A stretch of DNA of 20,000 bases from Neoscytalidium dimidiatum (taxonomy: Eukaryota > Ascomycota > Dothideomycetes > Botryosphaeriales > Botryosphaeriaceae): NCBI GenBank assembly GCA_037367355.1, contig JAVSCG010000026.1, positions 1 to 20,000 on the forward strand. Direction: 5' to 3'. This document shows, piece by piece, positions 11,104 to 18,929 of this stretch; the first letter of the stretch is position 1, and each line of letters opens with the position of its first letter. The notes under the pieces were generated by a model. That model ran no database searches and was not told the origin of the DNA. It worked only from the letters and a program-made list of their open reading frames with translations. The position numbers and the translations under genes are program-made.

Positions 11104-12059
11104 AACGCCTCTTAAGCGCTCTTCTAGTATTTCTTAAGTATTTCTAGAAGTAAGATTTAGTAAAGAATAATTAAGCCTCTAGCGGAATTTCGACTAGAAA
11201 AGACGTTAAAGAGTAAAATAAAGAATTATCTAGACTATAAGCCGCTATTAGAAAGGCTCTCTATAAATCCTCTAATAGCGACTTAAGATTTTAAAAACTT
11301 ATTCTACTTACTATATCTAAGCTTTCGGCTTTCTAAACTATAATTCTAAGATACGAGTCTAGCTACTAAATTAAATTATATTAAATCTAGAGTATATATA
11401 TAGAATATTATAGCTCTAGCTACTTACTAAATAAATATAATTATATTATTCTCTACTAAGCGTATCTAAAAGTAAGATATCGCTATAAAGAGTCTAAGTA
11501 AAAAAGTAAAATAGAGTTATACTACTAGAAGATTACTAGAAGCGCGTACGCTATAAGCCGATACTATATATAAATATACGTATATTATAATATTAATATC
11601 TTATCTTATATACTATACTATACTAACGTAAGATAAAAGCTAACTAACTATAGTTATACTCTTTTCTACTTAGATCTTTTTCTTCTATACTACTAATATA
11701 AATAACGAGATAAGAGGTTTTTTCTTTCTAAGTAGATTTTAATAAGATACTACTAGGCCTAAAGACGATTTCTTTAAGAAGAAGAATACTATTAAACGCC
11801 GGCCCGTAGATAGATAAATAGCTAGAGACTAACGTAGAAAGAAGACTACTAATATATCGCTAGTAGAACTCTAGTAGCTAAGTAGAGAATAAAACTCTAA
11901 CTAAGACTAGTCTATTAAAACCTCCTTTCTATTAAATTATCTATTTACGAATATAAGTCCTTTATCTCTCTATTAACTTTCTATCTACTATACGGTTCTT
12001 ATACTACCCTATATAAATAGAGAGAAGACTTAAAAAATCCGCTATAAACGCCTACTTTA

Positions 12060-12420
12060 TTCTTATAAATTTAGTAGAGGAAAATCAAAAGATAAAGCTA
12101 AAGATATCTACGCTATTTTTAGACGTACGCGGCGTATACGACTATATTACGTAAGAATAACTTCTAGAAATTCTAAGAAAGCTAAAGCTTCTAACTAATC
12201 TACTCGCATAAATTAGAACTTTCTTAAATTCCTAATAATTACGCCTTAGTTTTAATAGAAATATAGAAGAATTTAATAACGTAAAAATAAATATACCGTA
12301 AGAAAGCCCTATTTTACCGATACTATTTCTAATTTATATTTAAGACCTATTCTAGATAAATTCCGCTATCTATCTATCTTATATCGACGATATCTCTTTA
12401 ATAGTAAGCTTAAATAGCTA
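12060..12420 (+). pseudogene. LINE ORF2 reverse transcriptase remnant (copy 2)
   Basis: Frame 2 reads LFLDVRGVYDYIT with the motif A Asp at 12122-12124, then a P-stop-ESPILPILF block near 12297-12330 (family PQGSPISPILF; CAA to TAA and GGA to GAA are RIP changes), and the YIDD catalytic box at 12380-12391. The frame is the same as that of the RNase H domain 0.85 kb downstream, so this copy carries no net indel between them. Relative to copy 1, Ala is changed to Val or Thr and Val to Ile in motif A, all C-to-T or G-to-A. Confidence 0.85.
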
Positions 12421-13199
12421 GAAAAAGAATATTAAGATACTAGAAAGAGAAGTAAAAAGACTCTATAAACTAGGCGTAGAAAATACTATATAATTCGACT
12501 TCGAAAAAACCGAATTAATATATTTCTCTAAAGAAAAAACGATAAGAGATTCTACTTTAAAACTATCTACGGGTTTAGTTATAAAGCCTAAGAATCTAGT
12601 CTAATATCTAGAAGTTTTCTTAGATCTACTTCTTAATTTTAAGAAATACGTTAATATTAGAATAAGCTAAGTACGTTTAAGCCTCTTAAGAATAAATCGA
12701 TTAGCTAATATTAAAAATAAACTAAAATCTTACGGGGTATAATAGTTATACTTAGTCTATATTATCTTTATTTCCGACTACGGCTTCGTTTTATACTAGA
12801 ATAACTAAGCGAATTTTAAATAAAAAGCTACGATACTCTAGAATCTAGCCCTACGAAAAATACTAGGCGTTTTTAAAACCACTTTAATTACTTCCCTTAA
12901 AATAGAAGCCGCGATTCTATTCTTAGAAATTCGCTTAGAAAATAACCTCTAATTCTATACTCTATAAAGTCTTAAATTAGACTAAAAATATCTAATTTAA
13001 AGCCTTCTAGAAAGAGAGAACGAATATAAAAGTAAACTTATTAAGAAAATTAGAGACTTTCTAAAAAATAAGCCGTCTAATCTTAAAATAATTAATTCTT
13101 TTTACTTTCTATTCTAGGAGATATCTACTTTCTACTTAGTTAAAGTTTCTAAACTCTTAAAAGAAGAATAAGCTAAGAAATATCTAAATAAACTTAAAA

Positions 13200-13660
13200 A
13201 TCCTCTAGATAACCTAATTTCTATCTATATAGACGCTAATTTAATTCTAAATAAAACTAGAATAAGATTAGTAGTTTTAATAGATAGAAACGACCCTATT
13301 CTTAAAGACGAAACTACTATTATAGTAGAAAATATCGAAGATAATAACCTAGTTTATAACGGTAAACTAGAGGCCCTTACGAGAGCCCTCGAACTCGCAG
13401 TTAGAAACGGATATACCGATAAAGATATTAGAGTCTACGTAGATAACTAGGCCGCGCTCTACTATCTAAAAATACTATCTAAAAACCTAAGATAATAAGC
13501 GTAAATATAAGCTTTAAACGTAGCTAAAACGCTTACCTTTAATAGAAATTTAGTTTAATTAGAATAGGTTCCTAGCTATTTTAATATACACGGTAATAAA
13601 AAAGTAGATTCCCTAGCTAAATACGCCTATAAAATAAACCTAAATAACGAATCTACTAGC
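13200..13660 (+). pseudogene. LINE ORF2 RNase H domain remnant (copy 2)
   Basis: Frame 2 continues through a recognisable RNase H: ISIYIDANL with the first catalytic Asp at 13232-13234, NGKLEALTRALELA (catalytic Glu), VYVDN-stop-AALY (second Asp, the stop in a Gln position), and VPSYFNIHGNKKVDSLAKYAYK, which keeps the final Asp of the family's VPGHxxIxGNExAD motif. All four carboxylate positions are still encoded. An RNase H domain after the RT distinguishes some LINE clades, including fungal Tad-like elements. It would degrade the RNA strand of the hybrid during cDNA synthesis. Confidence 0.85.
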
Positions 13661-14006
13661 TACGTATTCTTTAGAATACTAACGTAAGTAGACTTTATTA
13701 ATTCGTAGTAAAAAATAGCGAATAAGTAAGCGAAAATAGCTTCTAAAGAGTTCTATTTACAATAGTTTAACTAGAAAATAAAATATAAGCTAATAGACTT
13801 TTCTATAGAAAGAGAAACTAGCTTTATATTTTACTAGCTTAAAATAGAATATAGCTGTTACGGCACAGTCGCCCAGAAAGGCGGATAACGAAACCCTACG
13901 ACTACTCACCGCCCACGTGACCAACTCGGGGCCTAACTCGGCAGAATACCTACCGACACTGATGCACCAGACCACCGCACACTCGCTCAGCAAAGCTCGG
14001 ACCACC

Positions 14007-14020
14007 GATCAGTACTGATC
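14007..14020. promoter_or_regulatory. palindrome and GATCAG/CTGATC repeats in U3
   Basis: GATCAGTACTGATC is a perfect 14-bp palindrome, followed by further copies of the same half-site (ACTGATC near 14045, CGATCACT near 14056). It sits 50-60 bases upstream of the TATA box, a plausible upstream activating sequence for a dimeric regulator. Function is inferred from position only. Confidence 0.4.
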
Positions 14021-14068
14021 AGTGGGTTAACATTACAGATCACTACTGATCGTACCGATCACTCCATG

Positions 14069-14074
14069 TATATA
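14069..14074 (+). promoter_or_regulatory. TATA box of the LTR promoter
   Basis: TATATA within CATGTATATAGACC lies two-thirds of the way through the LTR, the usual place for the U3/R boundary. About 30 bases downstream gives a start near 14100, just before the segment (14107-14114) that is complementary to the presumed primer-binding site. Confidence 0.6.
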
Positions 14075-14240
14075 GACCACACTCATTTATCGTAGTTAGG
14101 ACCCTCGTGGTCAACTTGTCAATTGATTCCTACCCTACTATTGTACGAACCTCCCCTGCCTACCACTGTATTGGCCCCTAGAAAGCCCAAGCTGCCTGAC
14201 GACGCGCCTCGACTCCCCCAGAAAGAGTCCCGGCGTAACA

Positions 14241-14250
14241 CTTTGACCAC
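14241..14250 (+). promoter_or_regulatory. primer-binding site, candidate self-priming type
   Basis: The bases right after the LTR, CTTTGACCAC, do not begin with TGG, so they do not fit a tRNA 3' CCA end. Instead TTGACCAC (14243-14250) is the exact reverse complement of GTGGTCAA at 14107-14114, close to the predicted RNA 5' end. This is the arrangement of Tf1/sushi-group elements, in which the 5' end of the RNA folds back on the primer-binding site and primes minus-strand synthesis (family knowledge). The pairing here is 8 bp. Confidence 0.5.
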
Positions 14251-15273
14251 CTTTCTTAGGCACCGGAGGTAACCCCACCCTGAAAACTACTAACCATGAC
14301 ATCCTGGACCGAAATCAGGAACAACCTTCCGACGGAGGAGGAACAGCTTCAGTCAATCCGTCCCTTGATCCCTGGAAACCCAGCTTCATGAGGCTGCTCA
14401 TTTCGGAAGCATATTCTCGGGCATAGCCTCCTTGAGTCGAGCAATCAACGGACCCAGAGTACCAGAGAACGCCAGTGAGGACTGCGGCCAAGTCCTTCTG
14501 GAGTACTTCATTCGAGGACAAGCCTTTACTGTCAACCGTACTATGCGGCCCTCCACCCCAGCCACCCCCGCGACATCAGAATCGACCCCCCACAACACCA
14601 AACTAAAGATCAAGACCCCGACACCTACGATGGGGATCGGCGTAAGCTCAACGACTTCCTGGCCCAACTAGAGAATTACTTGAATTCTACAAAGCATCAT
14701 TCAAGGACGATGAGGAAAGGGTCCGCTTTGCAGGAACCTACCTCCGAGGTAACGCAGCACGGTGGTTCGAACCCTATCGAAAGGATTTCCGCTCGGCCAT
14801 CCCACGTACGGAAACCAGTAGCCTGTTCGCCAACTACAATCGCTTCGCCGACGCAATCAGACAAGCCTTTGGTAGCAAGAACGAGGAGCAGGAGGCCGCC
14901 CTTCGAATTCAGGACCTCCGACAAACCCGATCAGTCTCGGAATATGTCACGGAATTCCGCATGCTCGCCTCCTACCTCAATTGGAACGACCAACCTCAAA
15001 TACATCTTCTACAAGGGCCTAAAGCACAATGTGAAGGCCGAATTCGCCCGCACCGGATTACCCAAGGACCTTAGCGAGACCATCGACACGGCCATCCGAG
15101 TCGACCAACAACTGTTCAATTTCAGACAAGAGACAGGCCAAACCCGATACTCGGCCAACACCGCGCAACCTCGAAACAACCTACCCTCGGGGACCCCATG
15201 GACTTAGATGCCAACCAACGACGAAACCTCGGCTGGCGCCGGAGGAAGAACAGCGACGGCGTGAAAGGGTCTT

Positions 15274-15315
15274 TGCTTCCACTGTGGAAAGCACGGACAT
15301 ATCAGCAGAAACTGC
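15274..15315 (+). other. CCHC zinc knuckle of gag
   Basis: Frame 1 reads CFHCGKHGHISRNC, an exact CX2CX4HX4C retroviral-type knuckle that binds the packaged RNA. It is preceded by a basic, Arg-rich stretch and by LDANQRR. Confidence 0.95.
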
Positions 15316-15406
15316 CCAGACAAACGAACCAGCAACCAGCGAACCAACGACAAGAAAACCACCTCGGCTACTGAAGGACGACCGAGACCCCAACCATGAC
15401 ACCATC

Positions 15407-15445
15407 CACTGGTCCACTTGTAGCATCGAAGCCTGCCCCATTCAC
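15407..15445 (+). other. HWxxC-x4-C-x2-H motif between gag knuckle and protease
   Basis: Frame 2 reads HWSTCSIEACPIH, followed by QEAKN and a Gly-Tyr-His-Pro segment. The Cys/His spacing suggests a second small metal-binding site. I recall similar segments at this place in other fungal gypsy polyproteins, but cannot name the family, so its assignment is inference. Confidence 0.4.
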
Positions 15446-15624
15446 CAGGAAGCTAAGAACATCAGCGGGTACCACCCAAAAACTAGAAACGCCTACTGAA
15501 CTGGGGCTACAGCAGGCGAGGCCCTGCCCCACAGGACCATAGCAGCATCGACCGGAAAACCACAGGACACCCACCAGAAAGCAAAGGAGACCTGCAGAAT
15601 ACGGGAACCACTGGGTTGTCGTGA

Positions 15625-15925
15625 CAAAATCAATGGACGCCGAGCGCTCACCCTCATCGACTGCATCACAAGGGAACTACGTCTCAAACCGATTTGCAGA
15701 AAAAGCCAACCTAAAACCCAGAGAAAAGGACCAACCATATCAGCTGAGAACTGTTGATGGATCCCCCAGCTCCTTTGGAGATGGAAAGGTAATCATCGAA
15801 ACCCCGAAACTGACCCTCGAATACAAAAACACAGGGAACGTATCTGTCTAGACGTTACCAAGATCCCCAAGTATGATGTCATTCTCGGCATCCCTTGGCA
15901 GAAGAAATGGAAAATACAATACGAT
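15625..15925 (+). pseudogene. pol: aspartic protease domain
   Basis: The catalytic segment reads TLIDC (Asp at 15659-15661, frame 2), then continues in frame 3 with GNYVSNRFAEKANL, the usual D-S/C-G-x-x-N-Y/F-V/I arrangement with two bases missing at about 15665. The flap-like strand YQLRTVDGSP follows near 15740-15765, and the C-terminal hydrophobic DVILGIPW lies at 15874-15897, in the place of the family's conserved LGxxWL. The enzyme would cleave the gag-pol polyprotein as a dimer inside the virus-like particle. Confidence 0.75.
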
Positions 15926-16164
15926 TGGGACAATGGAGGAATTACCCTCAAGTCCAGAGAACGAAACCAAGAACCAGAATGGAAACCACGCACCATAGCC
16001 GAACCGATTACCCACGTAAGCCTAATTTCGAAAGCTGCGCTGGAAAGGACCCGAAAGAAGGGGCAAGCAATTGGAATGATGTGGTATCGCCCCACCACTA
16101 CAAACAAAGAAAGAACCCGACAGATTAGTGCCACCAGACGAGAAAACCAGACTACCCGACACCC

Positions 16165-17160
16165 GTGGGAGGAGATGACCCCACCAGGATACACGAACAG
16201 TACCTTGATGGCGTTCCTAAGGAATACCACCGGTTCAAGGAAATTTTCAGAGAAAAGATCGAAGACGCACTACCGGAACACAGACCATGGGACCACGAGA
16301 TCAACTTGAAACCAGGCACTGAACCCCGATTTGGACCCCTATATCCAATGTCGGAAAAGGAGTTACAAGCAATGAGGGAACACTTGGACTTACTACTGAA
16401 GAAGGGATACATCCGACCCTCTCAATCCTCAGCAGGATTCCCCGTCCTCTTCGTACCAAAGCCCGGAGGCAAGTTACGCCTCTGTGTGGATTACCGATCC
16501 CTGAACGACATTACCATCAAAGACCGCTACCTCTACCCCGCATCGATGAACTAAGGGATCGCCTCTCCGGGGCACGATTCTTCACCAAGTTACCTGCGGG
16601 ATGGGTACCACCTTATCCGAATCAAGGAAGGACATGAATGGAAAACCGCATTCAGAACTCGATACGGTTTGTACGAGTACTTGGTAATGCCTTCGGACTT
16701 ACCAACGCCCCTGCCACATTCCAAGCCCTTGTCAACCACGTCCTACGAGAATATCTGGACCGATTCTGCACAGCCTACCTCGACGACATCCTGATCTACT
16801 CAGAAACCCTTGAAGAACACAAGGAACATGTATCCAAAGTCCTCCAGAAACTACTCGAATACAACCTCTCCGTCAAACCAGAAAATGTACCTTCCATGCC
16901 CAAAGGGTAGAATTCCTAGGCTTTATCATCGAACCAGGAAAAATAGTCATGGACCCAAAAAAGGTGGAAGACATCCTGAAGTGGCCAGAACCAAGGAACG
17001 TCAAAGAAGTACAAGCCTTTTTAGGGTTTGCCAACTTCTACCGACGATTCATCAAACGATACTCGCATGTAGCCGAACCCCTAATCCGACTCACCCGAAA
17101 AATACCCTTTCACCTGGGAAGCACCCCAACAAGAGGCGTTTGATCAACTCAAAAGGGCCT
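16165..17160 (+). pseudogene. pol: pol: Ty3/gypsy reverse transcriptase
   Basis: A 129-codon open stretch from 16165 (frame 1) holds [40 protein letters not shown] and [17 protein letters not shown]. After frame changes near 16530 and 16596 comes ARFFTKL, then YHL-type sequence. [15 protein letters not shown] follows, and the catalytic YLDD box stands at 16776-16787 (frame 3), with LGFIIEPGKI and FLGFANFYRRFI (17020s) after it. The motif A aspartate expected after FTKL is lost in this reading because two bases are missing near 16596, a lesion not in a homopolymer. The remaining shifts (16530, 16691, 16884, 17098, 17105) are all single missing bases in runs. Confidence 0.9.
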
Positions 17161-17174
17161 TCGTAGAAGCGCCG

Positions 17175-17580
17175 GTACTCATGTTCGATCCTGACAAGCC
17201 ACTCTACCTCGAAACTGACGCATCCGACTATGCCATTGGCGCTACCTCAGCCAGCCAGACGACGAGGGAAGATTACACCCTATCGCGTATTACTCTCGCA
17301 AAATGTCACCCGCCGAGCTCAATTACGAGATACACGACAAAGAACTGCTTGCGATCGTCACAGCGTTCAAGGAATGGCGACACTACCTTGAGGGAGCTAA
17401 CTACGAAATCACGGTATACTCGGATCACAAGAACCTGGGATACTTCACAACCACCAAGGTGTTAAACAGAAGACAAGTACGATGGGCAGAACAACTCGCC
17501 CCCTTCTACTTCAAGATCCACTACCGGGAAGTGAAAACGGCAAGGCCGACGCACTTAGCCGCAGAGCCGACCACGTGGAA
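17175..17580 (+). pseudogene. pol: RNase H domain
   Basis: [16 protein letters not shown] (17199-17245, frame 3) carries the first catalytic Asp. [20 protein letters not shown] (17315-17374) carries the Glu, and [11 protein letters not shown] (17413-17445) the next Asp; the three blocks have the spacing of Ty3/gypsy RNase H. It then passes through [13 protein letters not shown] to [13 protein letters not shown] in another frame. Frame changes at about 17246 (CC for CCC) and 17527 (GGG for GGGG) are single missing bases. The domain removes genomic RNA from the hybrid during reverse transcription. Confidence 0.88.
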
Positions 17581-17719
17581 GGAAAGCCAGAACTATCACC
17601 AGCAGTACTACGACAAAATGACGACGGCACGTTAGGCCCCAACCGCCCCCGAATCATTGAAGAATCCGACGCACCCTGGGAAGAACGAATACTGGCACCC
17701 ATCATAAGGCTAGGAGCCC

Positions 17720-17862
17720 CATCGACGACGACGAACCTCCACGAAACCCAACACCAGAGCAGGAGCCGGAGGACGAAGAGGAACCGCAGGACGAGGAACC
17801 CATACCAACACTTGAAGAAACCACGGAAGAGGCAGTAAACGAGGAAGAAGATGACACCGCCA
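17720..17862 (+). other. acidic linker between RNase H and integrase
   Basis: In one open frame (from 17723) this stretch encodes about 45 residues of which roughly half are Asp or Glu, with Pro/Thr spacers (for example EPEDEEEPQDEEPIP and EEEDD). It joins RNase H to the integrase zinc-binding domain (TWEQIIQGKYNND...). A long acidic insertion here is not something I know as a general feature of gypsy pol. It may be a flexible tether or a contact site for basic partners. Confidence 0.6.
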
Positions 17863-17864
17863 CT

Positions 17865-18660
17865 TGGGAACAAATCATCCAAGGAAAATATAACAATGAT
17901 CCGCTATCCCAAGAACTGCTTCAACGAATAGGCACCCCGAACATGACGACCCCGACCTAGTCCAAGACCATAGAGGCAACATACTATTCCGCGGAAAATC
18001 TACGTACCCACACCTCTGCGCAAACGGCTGACAAAGGAATACCACGAGTCCGCAGTTCACGGACACCCAGGAATGACAAGAACCTTGGAACGGCTTGCAA
18101 GACACTTCTACTTTCCCGAATGAGGAAAGTAGTAGAGAAAGTCATCCAGGAATGTGACGAATGCGCAAAAACAAGGTGGCACGACATGCACCATACGGAC
18201 AACTACAGCTCATCACAACACCAACCAAACCCTGGGAATCGGTCACAATGGATTTTATCACCGACCTGCCAAATTCAGTAGACCCTGTGACTAAAGACAC
18301 AACGCCATCCTGGTCATTGTCGACCGTTTGACAAAATGGGCAAACTTCATCCCTTGCAACAAAAATCGGAGCAGAAGGCTGCGCCTACCTCTTCCTCAGA
18401 TATGTCTTCGCCCACCACGGGATGCCCAAGGAACTAATCACGGACCGAGACCCACGATTCAGAGCTAAGTTCTGGCAAACCTTGGTCCACAAGTTAGAAC
18501 TAAACACAAGATGTCAACAACGGCACACCCGCAAACCGATGGACAAACGGAACGAACCAACCAAACGCTAGAACAGTACCTAAGATTCTACCTGAATTAC
18601 AGGCAAAACAACTGGGTCGAACTCCTACCATTAGCCCAATACGCGTACAACAGCACATCA
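17865..18660 (+). pseudogene. pol: integrase (HHCC zinc domain and D,D35E core)
   Basis: The N-terminal zinc domain shows YHESAVHGHPGM (His pair) and ECDEC (Cys pair, 18150s). The core has VTMDFITDLP with Asp at 18251-18253, ELITDRDPRF with Asp at 18443-18445, and AHPQTDGQTERTNQ with Glu at 18550-18552. The second Asp to Glu distance is 107 bases, which becomes exactly 35 intervening residues if one base is missing in the short A-run at about 18508. Other changes at about 17995, 18116, 18168, 18300 and 18362 are likewise one short of a run of A or C. Integrase joins the cDNA ends to chromosomal DNA. Confidence 0.9.
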
Positions 18661-18929
18661 ACGGAAGCCACACAAACCACGCCCTTCTACGCCAACTACG
18701 GATTCGACCCTACTGCCTTCGGAGAACCCCAGATCTGCGAAGTACTCGCCCAAAAAGCTATGCTCAGAGCAGACCAGCTACGTGAACTACACCAGGAACT
18801 GGCCCGAGACATCAAATTCACCGCATACCGAATGGCCATGTACCATGACAGACGGCGCCAGGCGTCGCCGCCCCTGGAGGAGGATAAAGTCTGGCCTCAG
18901 AAAAACATCAAAACAACACGATCGAACGA

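Larger units (their letters stand above)
9125..11960. other. RIP-mutated repeat-derived DNA, unassigned
   Basis: This stretch of 2.8 kb has the RIP signature (few CpA/TpG, dense TAA/TAG) and is presumably derived from one or more repeats, but I recognise no transposase, RT, gag or host domain. It contains a perfect 13-bp hairpin with a 3-base loop (9813-9825 and 9829-9841), a Lys/Gln-rich broken plus-strand frame (about 10130-10960), and a roughly 60-bp imperfect palindrome at 11040-11103. The first few hundred bases may be the 3' LTR of the element ending at 9124. Confidence 0.5.
11960..13855 (+). mobile_element. LINE (Tad-like), copy 2, 5'-truncated, interrupted by gypsy LTR element
   Basis: This is the same LINE family as copy 1, in opposite orientation. 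From 12008 onward it aligns collinearly with the reverse complement of copy 1 (coordinate sum about 13094). Just upstream about 47 bp are missing relative to copy 1, between the TTATCTCTCTATTA block at 11962-11975 and 12008, and homology fades above about 11950, so the copy is 5'-truncated, the usual fate of LINE insertions. The coding frame continues past RNase H right up to 13855, where the LTR of the young gypsy element begins; the LINE 3' end should resume beyond the right edge of the window. It is more heavily RIP-mutated than copy 1. Confidence 0.8.
13856..14240 (+). repeat. 5' LTR of young gypsy element (385 bp)
   Basis: The left end is fixed by identity with the sequence starting at 19979. 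The right end is set at GGCGTAACA (14240), because the LTR then starts TGTTACG and ends CGTAACA, a perfect 7-bp terminal inverted repeat with the canonical TG...CA ends. The U3 part contains GATCAG-rich repeats and a TATATA box at 14069-14074, which would place the RNA start near 14100. Confidence 0.9.
14296..15480 (+). pseudogene. gag: gag (capsid/nucleocapsid) of young gypsy element, frame-broken as given
   Basis: The first ATG after the LTR (14296, frame 1, MTSWTEIRNN...) opens the gag frame. The capsid core is recognisable: DRRKLNDFLAQLENYL at 14635-14682, then RGNAARWFEP at 14745-14774, and AFGSKNEEQEAALR and SVSEYVTEFRML further on, the pattern of the retrotransposon gag family. The nucleocapsid has a perfect CCHC knuckle at 15274-15315. 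The frame changes at about 14363, 14390, 14556, 14683, 14997, 15190, 15233 and 15268. Each change is explained by one or two missing bases in a short run (CCC, GG, GGG and so on), so the gene may be intact in the organism. No stop codon clearly separates gag from pol, which suggests a single polyprotein. Confidence 0.85.

Noticed and set aside
14241..14262. tRNA-type primer-binding site
   Set aside because: The sequence after the LTR does not start with TGG or contain a match to a common tRNA 3' end that I can recognise; self-priming fits better.
15793..16230. 145-codon minus-strand ORF opposite the protease to RT region
   Set aside because: It lies opposite conserved protease and RT blocks, lacks recognisable motifs or a promoter, and is best explained as a chance antisense frame.
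17511..17896. Minus-strand ORFs opposite RNase H and the acidic linker
   Set aside because: They are antisense shadows of recognised pol coding sequence; the Ser/Gly/Val-rich translations are complements of the acidic codons and have no motif of their own.
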